In this document: positions 27,800 to 37,024 of the stretch, one piece after another | Layout: each line of letters starts with the position of its first letter | How positions within the stretch are numbered: the first letter of the stretch is position 1 | Assembly (NCBI GenBank): GCA_002354805.1 | Contig: DEMH01000015.1 | Coordinates: 62,001 to 126,000, forward strand | From: Gammaproteobacteria bacterium UBA2675 | GTDB taxonomy: Bacteria; Pseudomonadota; Gammaproteobacteria; Pseudomonadales; Pseudohongiellaceae | Direction: 5' to 3' | Length of the DNA stretch: 64,000 nt | The notes under the pieces: generated by a model | What the model saw: the letters and a program-made list of their open reading frames with translations, nothing else | Told to the model about the DNA's origin: nothing | Database searches by the model: none | Program-made: the position numbers and the translations under genes

Positions 27800-29122
27800 T
27801 TGGATCTCGAATCAATCTATCAGCGTCTGATGGCGCTGGGTGACCAGATACTGCTTGTCCTGTTGCAGACAGAAACCTACGCGCAGCTCGCGCTGGTGAT
27901 GCTGATCTATGCCTTCGCGTTCTTTTTTGCCAACCGGCTGCGTGCCTATCTGCCCGCATTTGCCGAAGCCCCGTCAGATGCCCCGCTAAGCCCCCTGCGC
28001 CGCGCTGCGGGCCATTTTGGTAGCCTGATGTTTCCGTTGTTGAGCATTCTGGCGCTGGGATTTGCCGTAGAACTGAGTGCCTCGCTGATCGGCCAATCAT
28101 GGTTGGTCAAAGTGGCGCTTGTGATTGCCATGCTGCTGGTCTACAACGCCATCATTCGTGATCACGTGCGCAATGAGTTTATTGCCTTTGTCTTCCGCTG
28201 GGCCGGGCTGCCGCTGGTGTTCCTGTACTCAGTGGAATGGCTTGGGCCGCTTATATCGATTCTTGAGTCCATGCAGGTGACGCTGGGTAATATTCAGATC
28301 TCTGCCTATGGTGTTGTCCGTGTTCTATTGTTTGGTTCCATTCTGTTCTGGTTGGGACGCCTGTCCAACAATACCGGGCAGGAAATCATCCGCCGTCAGG
28401 AGAAGCTTGATTTTCGTGCCAAGGAAGTGGCCGCCAAACTGCTGCAGGTGACCATCTTTTTTGTCATCTTCCTGCTGCTGTTGCAGATCATGGGCATCAA
28501 CCTGACAGCGCTGGCGGTGTTCGGTGGTGCGGTAGGTGTAGGTCTGGGTTTCGGACTGCAGGCCATTGCTTCCAACTTTATCTCCGGCATCATCATTTTG
28601 CTGGATCGCTCGATTTCGCTGGGCGACTACATTGAGCTAGAAGACGGACGCACCGGTGTGGTTCGTGAGCTGACGCTCAGGTCAACCACACTTGAAACCT
28701 ATGATGGCAAAGACATCATGGTTCCCAACGAAAAGTTCGTTACTGAAAGTTTCACCAACTGGACTCACAAGAATCAGAAACAGAGATACCGGGTCGATTT
28801 CTCGGTTGCCTATGACTCTGATATTCACAAGCTGGTGGAAGTCATCAAGGCGGCAGTTGCCAGTCATCCCCAGGTTCTCAGCGGTGACGACATTCCACTT
28901 GAAGAGCGACCTGATTGCGAGATTGATGGCTTTGGAGATTCAGGCGTCAATATGTTTGTTGAGTTCTGGATGGAAGGAATCGACGATGGCAGAAACCGTG
29001 TCGGTGGCGATCTGATGCTGTTGATCTATGACACCATGCGCGAACATGGCTTTGTCATACCGTTCCCGCAGCGCGAAGTGCGCGTGCTCAACAAGCAGTC
29101 TCTCAACGACGATCGTCAGTGA
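27800..29122 (+). CDS. MscS-family mechanosensitive channel
   Basis: A 440-residue channel with about five to six N-terminal membrane helices and the pore-lining helix GGAVGVGLGFGLQAIASNF at residues 242-260, followed by the beta domain signature LDRSISLGDYIEL and VPNEKFVTESFTNWTH. It releases solutes on hypo-osmotic shock. The TTG start at 27800 is preferred because GGGG lies before it and no in-frame ATG upstream is available; the next ATG, residue 11, lacks a ribosome site. The 3' end overlaps the convergent lipoprotein gene by 20 bp. Confidence 0.92.
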   Translation: MDLESIYQRLMALGDQILLVLLQTETYAQLALVMLIYAFAFFFANRLRAYLPAFAEAPSDAPLSPLRRAAGHFGSLMFPLLSILALGFAVELSASLIGQSWLVKVALVIAMLLVYNAIIRDHVRNEFIAFVFRWAGLPLVFLYSVEWLGPLISILESMQVTLGNIQISAYGVVRVLLFGSILFWLGRLSNNTGQEIIRRQEKLDFRAKEVAAKLLQVTIFFVIFLLLLQIMGINLTALAVFGGAVGVGLGFGLQAIASNFISGIIILLDRSISLGDYIELEDGRTGVVRELTLRSTTLETYDGKDIMVPNEKFVTESFTNWTHKNQKQRYRVDFSVAYDSDIHKLVEVIKAAVASHPQVLSGDDIPLEERPDCEIDGFGDSGVNMFVEFWMEGIDDGRNRVGGDLMLLIYDTMREHGFVIPFPQREVRVLNKQSLNDDRQ

Positions 29123-29603
29123 CCCGATCCAGAAAGGCCTGAATCTCGCGACGCAGGCCGGTGTCGTTGCTGGCTTCGCGAAGCGCTCTTTGCGCCAGTG
29201 CAGTTGCTTCAGCTGGGCGATTCTGCAACAGACGCACATTTGCCAGACTCAGCCAGATGCTGGCGTCGCGCGGGTCAATTCTTAAACCGCGCTCGGCAAT
29301 CGCAGCTGCTCGCTCAAGTTCACCCGCGTCTACCGCGCTGTTAATGCCAGCCATCAATGTGGATGTAGGAGTGGCACGAGCGTCTGGCGGGGCAGGGGGT
29401 GCGGGACCAACAAAACCACCCTGGGAATCTGCCCGGCCGTCTCCTGAACGGACCGGGCCGGGTGACTCAGATATTGAGCCTGCTGCCGATGTACCCGTCA
29501 ACGATGGCTGACTGCGCTCCACAGGTGCAGGTGATTGCCTTTGGGGTGATGCACAGGCTGCGAGTAACAGAGTGCCTATCAACAGGCCAGAACGTAGGCT
29601 CAT
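29103..29603 (-). CDS. TPR-type lipoprotein next to PBP1B
   Basis: A 166-residue lipoprotein with lipobox LLAAC (Cys17), a Pro/Ser/Gly-rich linker to about residue 85, and two TPR-like helix pairs (AERGLRIDPRDASIWLSLAN and LLQNRPAEATALAQRALREA). Its start overlaps the PBP1B stop by 4 bp (ATGA), so it is translationally coupled. A TPR lipoprotein beside PBP1B suggests an outer-membrane helper of peptidoglycan synthesis, by analogy with LpoB/LpoA and CsiV-type activators; this is inference. Confidence 0.82.
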   Translation of the reverse strand: MSLRSGLLIGTLLLAACASPQRQSPAPVERSQPSLTGTSAAGSISESPGPVRSGDGRADSQGGFVGPAPPAPPDARATPTSTLMAGINSAVDAGELERAAAIAERGLRIDPRDASIWLSLANVRLLQNRPAEATALAQRALREASNDTGLRREIQAFLDRVTDDRR

Positions 29604-31900
29604 GGGCTGAACACCCTGAAGCGATCAAGCACTCTGTTAAACAAAGATCCGTCATCCTCGCAATCAACCGCACGGTCCGGTGGGCGGCTTTCAGCAAAGG
29701 GCAGCAGCACACTGTCCTGACACTGGCGATAGGCAGGGTCGCGTACCGCGTTTTGAGAGACCTGGCGCCACTCAATGTCCGGTGGTGGCGCTGTTGTTCT
29801 GGGCTCTATGCGCAGGGAGCTCATGATATCGCTCCACACTTTCAGCGCGCCTGTGGCGCCGGTGAGTCCCGTGGCGCCGTTGTTATCGTGACCAAGCCAG
29901 ACCACCGCCACCAGATCATCACCATAACCGGCAAACCAGCTGTCACGCAGGTCATTGGTCGTACCTGTTTTTCCGGCCAGCGGCAGGTTTGCCTGCATGG
30001 TGCTCTGAGCAGTCCTTGCAGTACCGCGACTGAACACACCCTGCAGGGCATGCTCCAGCAGGAACATACTGCGCTGGCTGGCGACCTGTTCAATGGCCAG
30101 ACCGTAGCGCTGCAGGCGTTGTCCGTCGCCGGTCATGACGGCCTCGACCGCGCGCAGGGGCGTGCGGAAACCGCCGCTGGCCAGTGTCTGGTACATCTGT
30201 GCGACTTCAATTGGAGTCATATCCACGGCGCCCAGCAGTAGCGAGGGATAGGCTGCCACGTCTCCGTTGTAGCCAAGCCTGCGCAGCATGTCTATGGTTG
30301 CCGGCAGGCCCAGTTTCAGACCCAGGTCTACAGTAGCCTGGTTGAGCGAGCGCTCCAGTGCATCAAACAGATAGACGTCGCCGAAGTAGCGATTTTCATA
30401 GTTGCTGGGCGACCAGTAAGTGCCATTGTCCAGTTCGATCTCGCGCCTGGCATCAGACAGCACGGTTGCCAGCGAATAGTCACCGGCACCGGATTCAAGT
30501 GCCGCCAGATAAGTTGCCGGTTTTACCAGCGAGCCGATCTGGCGGCGTGCCTTTAGCGCGCGGTTGAAGCCGGTATATCCCGCCCGGCGCCCGCCCGCCA
30601 TCGCGCGAACATCGCCATTGGTTGCATCCGTAATCACCACGGCGGCTTCCAGCGGGCCATTGTCGCTATCTGCTCGTTGTACTGCGGCCACGGCTTTGTC
30701 CAGACGCGCTTCCAGCGTGGTCTGCATGGCTAGATCCAGCGTGGTAAATATGCGCAGGCCCTCGGTGCGCAGTGCTGCTGAATCGTAGTCACGGGCCAGG
30801 TTCTGCTGCACCAGCTCCATGAAGGCAGGGTAGCCGTTGCCCCGGTATGCTGGTCGTGGTGTTACCGTCAGCTCCGCCTGAGACGCATGCCTCCGCTGCT
30901 CCTCGGTGATATAGCCGGCATCGACCATTCTTGCCAGCACGGTGTTGCGACGGCTGACCGCACGCTCCGGGTTGCGGCGCGGATTGTAGAGAGAAGGGCC
31001 GCGCGGCATGCCTGCCAGCAGGGCAAGTTCGTCGAGACTGAGCTGGGTCAGAGGGCGGCTGAAATAATGCTGGGCGCCCAGAGCGAAGCCGTGAATGGCC
31101 CGGTTGCCATCCTGGCCCAGGTAAACTTCATTCAAATACGCTTCCAGAATCTGATTTTTGCTGAATCGCAGGTCCAGTGCCACGGCCATCAGCGCTTCTT
31201 CAATCTTGCGCCGGAATGTCTGGTCGCGATGCAGGTAGAGGTTCTTCACCAGCTGCTGGGTCAGTGTGCTGCCACCCTGGACGATGCCACCGGCACGAAT
31301 ATTGGCCAGCATGGCACGGGCAATGCCCTTGGGGTCGACGCCATGATGTTCGTAAAATCGGCTGTCCTCGACGGCTATCACGGCTTCAATCAGAACAAGA
31401 GGTACGTCTCCGAGCGCCAGCGGCAGGCGGTCCTCGCCTGTGTCAGGATTAAACTGCGTCACTTCAACCGGTTCAAGTCGGGCCAGGGGCACAGCGCCAC
31501 CGCCAATGCGCTCCAGTGAAGTGATGCGGTCGCCGGCGAAAAACACAGCCAGTGTCTGCGGGGGCTCCGGGCCATCCCAGAAATCAAAGCCGCGCGTCTG
31601 AATCTGCAGGCTCTGTCCGAGGCGGCGAAATTCACCGGGTCTGCCCAGTTGGGAAACTTCGCGGTAACCCAGCTGCTGCAGCGTGGTCTGTACTTCATCA
31701 AGCGCGTGACCGGCGCCGGGATAAAGCTCCATTGGACGCGCGTAAATACGCGCTGGCAGCGCCCACTGCAGGCTGCTGAAGCTTTCGCGAATCTGTCGAT
31801 CAATCCACACGCACCAAAGTACAAACACAATGGTCGCTATCAAAAGGGTCCATACGGTCAGGCGGCGCAGGGAGGGGAGTTTGGTGTTGAGACGGCTCAT
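29600..31900 (-). CDS. mrcB: Penicillin-binding protein 1B
   Basis: Bifunctional peptidoglycan synthase, anchored by one helix (residues 15-32). A UB2H-like segment (about 60-145) precedes the GT51 glycosyltransferase domain with catalytic Glu178 in AVEDSRFYEHHG and GGSTLTQQLVKN. The transpeptidase domain has the nucleophile in SLVK (Ser457-Lys460), SLN at 518-520 and KTGTT at 644-648. At 766 residues it fits the family. It is coupled by a 4-bp overlap to a TPR lipoprotein that could be its activator. Confidence 0.93.
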   Translation of the reverse strand: MSRLNTKLPSLRRLTVWTLLIATIVFVLWCVWIDRQIRESFSSLQWALPARIYARPMELYPGAGHALDEVQTTLQQLGYREVSQLGRPGEFRRLGQSLQIQTRGFDFWDGPEPPQTLAVFFAGDRITSLERIGGGAVPLARLEPVEVTQFNPDTGEDRLPLALGDVPLVLIEAVIAVEDSRFYEHHGVDPKGIARAMLANIRAGGIVQGGSTLTQQLVKNLYLHRDQTFRRKIEEALMAVALDLRFSKNQILEAYLNEVYLGQDGNRAIHGFALGAQHYFSRPLTQLSLDELALLAGMPRGPSLYNPRRNPERAVSRRNTVLARMVDAGYITEEQRRHASQAELTVTPRPAYRGNGYPAFMELVQQNLARDYDSAALRTEGLRIFTTLDLAMQTTLEARLDKAVAAVQRADSDNGPLEAAVVITDATNGDVRAMAGGRRAGYTGFNRALKARRQIGSLVKPATYLAALESGAGDYSLATVLSDARREIELDNGTYWSPSNYENRYFGDVYLFDALERSLNQATVDLGLKLGLPATIDMLRRLGYNGDVAAYPSLLLGAVDMTPIEVAQMYQTLASGGFRTPLRAVEAVMTGDGQRLQRYGLAIEQVASQRSMFLLEHALQGVFSRGTARTAQSTMQANLPLAGKTGTTNDLRDSWFAGYGDDLVAVVWLGHDNNGATGLTGATGALKVWSDIMSSLRIEPRTTAPPPDIEWRQVSQNAVRDPAYRQCQDSVLLPFAESRPPDRAVDCEDDGSLFNRVLDRFRVFSP

Positions 31901-31986
31901 AGGCTCTCATTATATCAGTGCTGTAGGTCAAACCGATGCAGCTCGGACCCGTTCCATGGGATTTTTTTGTTGGCCAGCCAGGGTTA

Positions 31987-32421
31987 TTAACTGCAATTCG
32001 GTGCAACAAATTGACGATACAGACCTGCCCATGCCGGGCCGTTGTTACTGCTCAAGTGTATTGGATTACTGGGCAGTGAGTGATTCAACTCAAACTGATG
32101 AACGCTTTGCAGTGCCTGCAGCAGGTATTGCTGAACGGCTTCTTCACATCCCTTCTGCACCTGGAATCCATCCTGATAAAAGTCGCCAAGCAATGGCCAG
32201 AAGTGATCGTCGCCAATCACATGTTTGAGCACCAGCGCCTGTCGACTGCTGCCGTCGGCTATCTCAAAACGGATGGTAAGCCAGGTTTGTGGCGCTGCCA
32301 TTGGCAGGTTAAGACGAATACATGAGACGATTTCCAGCGGGCTGCATATAAGCCTCCAGTGCGAATGGTGCCACTGATAAACACCTGATTCGCCTGGTTT
32401 AAATAGAAATTCCTGCTGCAT
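31987..32421 (-). CDS. Hypothetical protein, 144 aa
   Basis: A soluble product with beta-rich N-terminal half (LTIRFEIADGSSRQALVLKH) and a C-terminal helix (EEAVQQYLLQALQSVHQFEL). No signal peptide or membrane helix. AGAGGTCAATGGT before the ATG supports the start. It is the only credible reading of this stretch between PBP1B and the peptidase gene; both neighbours are on the same strand. Function unknown. Confidence 0.55.
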   Translation of the reverse strand: MQQEFLFKPGESGVYQWHHSHWRLICSPLEIVSCIRLNLPMAAPQTWLTIRFEIADGSSRQALVLKHVIGDDHFWPLLGDFYQDGFQVQKGCEEAVQQYLLQALQSVHQFELNHSLPSNPIHLSSNNGPAWAGLYRQFVAPNCS

Positions 32422-32479
32422 ACCATTGACCTCTGGTTGGAATTGTCAGTTACCAGAGGTCAACGGAACATCTGTGTGT

Positions 32480-34057
32480 TTATTCCCCGCTGCCCGCCGG
32501 GCTCACACGGGTGCGATCTGCGGTATCGACCTGCTTGATAAACCAGGCCATGAAGCGGGCCATTCTCTCCATACCGGGTACTGAGATGACTTCTTCGACT
32601 TCACCGCTGGTGTGATAGAGCGGCGGTGCCTGCATGGTCGTCACGATTGGCACAGCTGTGCGCCGGTAGCCGCCGCCTTCGCCACTGGCCATATCAGAGT
32701 TGCCGGACACAAAATTGACGCCATAACGCTGTACACCAGTATCAAACAGAGATTGAAGGTAGGCCGACTCGTTGGTGATGCCGGCGACTATGGGTGCCTC
32801 GCCAGAGTCAGCAATAAACTCACGATAGCCATCGGGCAGGACGCTGCGGGCCGGCGAGAAGTTGCGTTGCGCGACATGCTCCAGATTAAAGATCAGCAGC
32901 GCCTCGTCAAACAGCTCCGGGTTCATGGCGACCGCATTGCTGGGGCCATTCAGTCCGGGAGTATGGTGACCAGCGCTGGCCACCAGCACCAGTGTGCGCT
33001 GCAGCGTCACATCCTCGCGGGAGAAATGTCGCGCCAGAGCCATCAACACCGCAAGGCCGTCCCCGTTGTCACCGGCACCGTCATACCAGGCATCCATGTG
33101 GGCGTTGATGACAATCGTCTCGGTTGACTGGCCCGGTATGACAGCAATCACGTTTTCAGCCTGGAGTCCGCTGTATTCCTGTGCCTGCAGGCTTAACCGG
33201 GCCTGCAGCGTGCCGCTGTGTCCCTGCGAGGCAGCCGCGTCGAGTGCGGCGCTGAGGAAAACACCATCCCGGCCTCCGACGTTGAAACAGGGGCCGCCAC
33301 AGTTGGCCAGATCGCGCGCCATCTCATTACCGGGCTGATCGATAATGTTAAGAACCGCAATTGCACCGCGGGCAAACAGGTCCTGAGCCCGCGGCACGGC
33401 ATGACTGCGTTCGAATACCAGGTGGGCCTGCGGAGTGATGTGCTGAACTGCGATTTTGCCGCTTACATCGATATGTTCCAATACGGCAGGGCGCGCATTG
33501 CCCGTGTAAACCAGCGGTGCCTGCAGCGAACCGCCCGCTATATATGATGGGGACAGTGCGACCGCAGTCGACAGCACCACATCGTCGCCGCCAGTATGCT
33601 CATTGGCCAGCAGGCGAACCTCCCAGCGTTGAGGCAACCACAGGCTGCTGTCGGGATTCTGCGAGACCTGCTGTATCTCGACATCTTCAATCCCGTATTG
33701 CTGGAACTGATCTGCAACCCAGTCGGCAGTTGCCGTTAGTGATGGGAAACCGGCAACGCGTCCCCACATCTGATTGCCACCCAGTTCCTGATCGATAAGG
33801 CTCTGCCTTGAAAATTGCACAATCGCCTTCAGGTCCGAAGCCAGCTGGTCTCCTGCCAGTTCGCTGAATTGGAGTTCGTCGGCGGGGACAACGGCCGGGG
33901 CCGGGCCACGCGAGCCGATTACGGCGGGAGTGGTATGAGGCGCAAAAGTCGGTGGTAGTGGCAGACCGTACCATGCCTGCTGCGCCAGCGCTGTGCTGGC
34001 AAGGCCGAAGCAGATCAGAGTGAGCAGTGGTGAACAAGCGTGAATGTACCGGTTCAT
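32480..34057 (-). CDS. Exported M28-family aminopeptidase with PA domain
   Basis: Zinc aminopeptidase-like protein of 525 residues. The ATG at 34057, preceded by AGGATGGACTCC, begins a signal peptide (cleavage near residue 25, STALA/Q); an upstream frame extension lacks a ribosome site. A protease-associated domain spans about residues 170-300 (FARGAIAVLNIIDQPGN). The peptidase part starts with VINAHMDAW and GAGDNGDG, giving zinc ligands His320 and Asp330. The following segment HFSREDVTLQRTLVLVASAG fits the family. Likely periplasmic or secreted. Confidence 0.88.
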   Translation of the reverse strand: MNRYIHACSPLLTLICFGLASTALAQQAWYGLPLPPTFAPHTTPAVIGSRGPAPAVVPADELQFSELAGDQLASDLKAIVQFSRQSLIDQELGGNQMWGRVAGFPSLTATADWVADQFQQYGIEDVEIQQVSQNPDSSLWLPQRWEVRLLANEHTGGDDVVLSTAVALSPSYIAGGSLQAPLVYTGNARPAVLEHIDVSGKIAVQHITPQAHLVFERSHAVPRAQDLFARGAIAVLNIIDQPGNEMARDLANCGGPCFNVGGRDGVFLSAALDAAASQGHSGTLQARLSLQAQEYSGLQAENVIAVIPGQSTETIVINAHMDAWYDGAGDNGDGLAVLMALARHFSREDVTLQRTLVLVASAGHHTPGLNGPSNAVAMNPELFDEALLIFNLEHVAQRNFSPARSVLPDGYREFIADSGEAPIVAGITNESAYLQSLFDTGVQRYGVNFVSGNSDMASGEGGGYRRTAVPIVTTMQAPPLYHTSGEVEEVISVPGMERMARFMAWFIKQVDTADRTRVSPAGSGE

Positions 34058-34207
34058 TGGAGTCCATCCTGTTATTGTGATTATTGTTTCCGTATCAGGC
34101 GTATTGTAACGCTTATCCTGGTTGGCGTGATACAACTGCGTAATTGGCAGATTGTTGACAATGATGGCTAACAGGCGCAGTATTCGCCATGAAAACGCCA
34201 ACAAACG

Positions 34208-34223
34208 TCCTAATAGGTTAGGA
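34208..34223 (+). promoter_or_regulatory. Palindromic operator candidate ahead of GntR gene
   Basis: TCCTAA (34208-34213), a 4-bp spacer TAGG, and TTAGGA (34218-34223) form a palindrome 13 bp before the regulator's ATG. FCD-type GntR proteins bind short inverted repeats, so autoregulation and control of the prp genes are plausible. TTATCT just after it could be a -10 element, leaving almost no leader. Confidence 0.5.
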
Positions 34224-34236
34224 TTATCTACAATCC

Positions 34237-34911
34237 ATGGTTTCCGGTTCCCATCAATCCAGCTCCCAGACCCTGTCGGACGGTGCCTTTGAACGCATCC
34301 AGACTGCGATTGTCAAAGGGGATATAGCGCCGGGAACGCGCCTGAGTGAGCAGTACCTGAGTGATACCTTCGGGATCGGTCGAGGCCCGCTGAGGGAAGC
34401 CATTCGGCGGCTGGAAGGTCGACGATTGGTGGTCAGGATTCCGCATGCGGGCGTTCGCGTGGCATCGCTGAGTGTGGCTGAGCTGATTGAGCTGTACTAC
34501 GTCCGGGAGGCGCTGGAAGGCATGGCCTGTCGACTTGCTGCCCAGCATATGACCGAGGAGGAAATCGCGGGGCTGCGTCAGGTGCTGGCCAGACACGAGC
34601 AGCACGCGGGCCTGCGTACCAACGAATCCTACTATCAGCAGGAAGGAGAACTGGATCTTCACTTTCTGATCATACAGGGTAGCCGCAATCACATGTTGCA
34701 TGAGTTACTTTGCAGTGATCTTTATCATCTGGTACGCATGTACCGGTATCGTTTTTCGACAACTCCGGAGCGCCCACAGCAGGCGTTCTCCGAGCACCAC
34801 CGTATTATCGAGGCGATTGCCGACCGCGATGGTGAACTGGCGGAACTGCTGATGCGCCGGCACATCAGCGCCTCACGTCGCAATATCGAACAGCATCTGG
34901 AAAAGCCGTAA
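34237..34911 (+). CDS. GntR/FCD-family regulator of the methylcitrate cluster
   Basis: 224 residues. The N-terminal winged helix (about 15-80) contains [20 protein letters not shown] and [20 protein letters not shown]. The all-helical FCD effector domain follows (about 85-215), including [20 protein letters not shown] and the His-containing [13 protein letters not shown] metal/effector site. It is 40 bp upstream of prpB on the same strand. In related genera a GntR/FCD protein rather than the sigma-54 activator PrpR controls the methylcitrate genes. Confidence 0.88.
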   Translation: MVSGSHQSSSQTLSDGAFERIQTAIVKGDIAPGTRLSEQYLSDTFGIGRGPLREAIRRLEGRRLVVRIPHAGVRVASLSVAELIELYYVREALEGMACRLAAQHMTEEEIAGLRQVLARHEQHAGLRTNESYYQQEGELDLHFLIIQGSRNHMLHELLCSDLYHLVRMYRYRFSTTPERPQQAFSEHHRIIEAIADRDGELAELLMRRHISASRRNIEQHLEKP

Positions 34912-34951
34912 GACAAAATCAGTTAATGAACCCATAAGGAGAGTCCTGGAC

Positions 34952-35839
34952 ATGCAGACAACACCCGGTCAACGCTTTCGTGCAGCAGTCGCAGAGGAGC
35001 ATCCGCTGCAGGTTGTTGGTGCGATCAACGCCAACCATGCGCTACTGGCAAAAAGAGCCGGCTTCAAGGCCATTTATCTGTCCGGCGGTGGCGTCGCTGC
35101 AGGGTCACTGGGGCTGCCTGATCTGGGTATTTCCGGACTGGATGATGTTTTGACGGATGTGCGCCGCATCACTGACGTGTGCGATCTGCCGCTGCTGGTT
35201 GATGTCGATACCGGTTTTGGTGCCAGTGCGTTTAACGTGGCGCGAACCGTGAAGTCGATGATCAAATTTGGCGCGGCTGCCATGCACATTGAAGACCAGG
35301 TAGGCGCCAAACGTTGCGGCCATCGTCCTAACAAGGAAATCGTTACACAGGCCGAGATGGTGGATCGTATCAAGGCTGCTGTGGATGCACGTACCGATGA
35401 CAGTTTTGTGATCATGGCAAGAACCGATGCCTTGGCGGTCGAGGGGCTGGAAGCGGCTCTGGATCGCGCCGAGGCCTGCATTGAAGCGGGTGCAGACATG
35501 GTTTTTCCGGAGGCGATTACCGAGCTGGAAATGTACGCCAGGTTCACATCCCGATTGAAGGTGCCGGTACTGGCCAATATCACCGAGTTTGGTGCCACAC
35601 CGCTGTTCACGACTGAGGAGCTGGCCGGTGTGGATGTCTCGCTGGTCCTGTATCCATTGTCAGCTTTCCGCGCCATGAACAAGGCAGCCGAGAACGTTTA
35701 TACCGCCATCCGGCGCGACGGCACGCAGCAGAACGTCGTTGATACCATGCAGACACGTGCTGAGCTCTACGATCGTATTGATTATCATGTTTACGAAGAG
35801 CACCTGGACGCGCTGTTTGCCAAGCAGAAAAAATCCTGA
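34952..35839 (+). CDS. prpB: 2-Methylisocitrate lyase
   Basis: Splits 2-methylisocitrate into pyruvate and succinate, the last step of the methylcitrate cycle. The loop [12 protein letters not shown] carries the catalytic Cys122, with [10 protein letters not shown] metal-binding strand and [14 protein letters not shown] in order. At 295 residues it matches the ICL/PEP-mutase fold of PrpB. AAGGAGAG precedes the ATG. First enzyme gene after the regulator. Confidence 0.95.
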   Translation: MQTTPGQRFRAAVAEEHPLQVVGAINANHALLAKRAGFKAIYLSGGGVAAGSLGLPDLGISGLDDVLTDVRRITDVCDLPLLVDVDTGFGASAFNVARTVKSMIKFGAAAMHIEDQVGAKRCGHRPNKEIVTQAEMVDRIKAAVDARTDDSFVIMARTDALAVEGLEAALDRAEACIEAGADMVFPEAITELEMYARFTSRLKVPVLANITEFGATPLFTTEELAGVDVSLVLYPLSAFRAMNKAAENVYTAIRRDGTQQNVVDTMQTRAELYDRIDYHVYEEHLDALFAKQKKS

Positions 35840-35892
35840 CTTTTTCATCCAAATGCCAGCTATGGTTTTAATAGCAGGGAGGAAACTTAATT

Positions 35893-37023
35893 ATGTCTGA
35901 CAAAAAAATTCTCAGTGGTGCGGGCCTGCGTGGACAGGTAGCAGGAAAAACGGCGCTGTCTACCGTGGGTGTGTCCGGCTCAGGTCTGACTTATCGGGGC
36001 TATGACGTCAAGGACCTGGCTGAGAACTGCCTGTTCGAAGAAGTGGCCTACCTGATTCTGAAAGGGGAACTGCCGACCCGCGCTGAGCTCACTGAATATC
36101 AGTCCACCTTGAAATCGCTGCGTGGATTGCCTAACGCTCTTAAAGAAGTTCTGGAGCGAATCCCCAAAGAAGCTCATCCCATGGATGTGATGCGCACGGG
36201 CTGTTCCATGCTGGGCAACCTGGAAACCGAAGAAAAGTTTGCTGATCAGGGGCATGCCGCAGACAGATTGCTGGCAGTTCTGCCATCCATCATCTGTTAC
36301 TGGTACCGCTACAGTCACGACGGTGTGCGCGTCGATGAGGTGACCACTGATGAGTCGATTGGTGCGCATTTCCTGCACTTGCTGCTGGGGAAAAAACCCA
36401 AACCACTGCACGAACAGGTGATGAATGTATCCCTGATCCTGTATGCCGAACATGAATTCAACGCGTCTACATTTACCGCGCGTGTCTGTGCATCAACCCT
36501 CTCTGATATGCACAGCTGTATCACCGGTGCCATCGGCTCGCTGCGCGGTCCCCTGCACGGCGGCGCCAACGAAGCGGCCATGGATATGATCGAGAAGTTC
36601 CGGGATCCGGATCATGCCGAAAAGGAAATGCTGGGTATGCTGGAGCGCAAGGAAAAGATCATGGGTTTTGGTCATGCGATTTACAAAGAATCTGATCCAC
36701 GCAATGACATTATCAAAGCCTGGTCGAAAAAGCTGTCTGACGACGTCGGTGACACGGTGCTGTATCCGGTATCAGTGCGGTGCGAGGAAGTCATGTGGCG
36801 TGAGAAGAAACTGTTCTGCAACGCCGATTTCTTCCATGCCTCGGCATATCACTTCATGGGTATTCCGACCAAATTGTTTACACCCATTTTTGTCATGAGT
36901 CGCGTGACTGGCTGGGCGGCCCATGTCATGGAACAGCGCGCCGACAACCGGATCATCCGACCCAGCGCTGAATACACCGGTCCAGCACCGCGCCAGGTAA
37001 CACCCATAGATAAACGGGGATGA
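35893..37023 (+). CDS. prpC: 2-Methylcitrate synthase
   Basis: Condenses propionyl-CoA with oxaloacetate. A citrate-synthase fold of 376 residues with catalytic residues His222 (LHGGANEAAM), His261 (GFGHAIYKESDPRND) and Asp312 (NADFFHASAYHFMGIP). The short N-terminal region (KKILSGAGLRGQVAGKTALS) and the absence of the long N-terminal domain of GltA support PrpC over a housekeeping citrate synthase. AGGGAGGAA precedes the start. The next gene begins one base after the stop. Confidence 0.94.
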   Translation: MSDKKILSGAGLRGQVAGKTALSTVGVSGSGLTYRGYDVKDLAENCLFEEVAYLILKGELPTRAELTEYQSTLKSLRGLPNALKEVLERIPKEAHPMDVMRTGCSMLGNLETEEKFADQGHAADRLLAVLPSIICYWYRYSHDGVRVDEVTTDESIGAHFLHLLLGKKPKPLHEQVMNVSLILYAEHEFNASTFTARVCASTLSDMHSCITGAIGSLRGPLHGGANEAAMDMIEKFRDPDHAEKEMLGMLERKEKIMGFGHAIYKESDPRNDIIKAWSKKLSDDVGDTVLYPVSVRCEEVMWREKKLFCNADFFHASAYHFMGIPTKLFTPIFVMSRVTGWAAHVMEQRADNRIIRPSAEYTGPAPRQVTPIDKRG

Positions 37024-37024
37024 C

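Noticed and set aside
29399..30241. 280-residue plus-strand frame opposite PBP1B and its lipoprotein gene
   Set aside because: Both minus-strand genes have clear catalytic or lipoprotein signatures; this frame has none.
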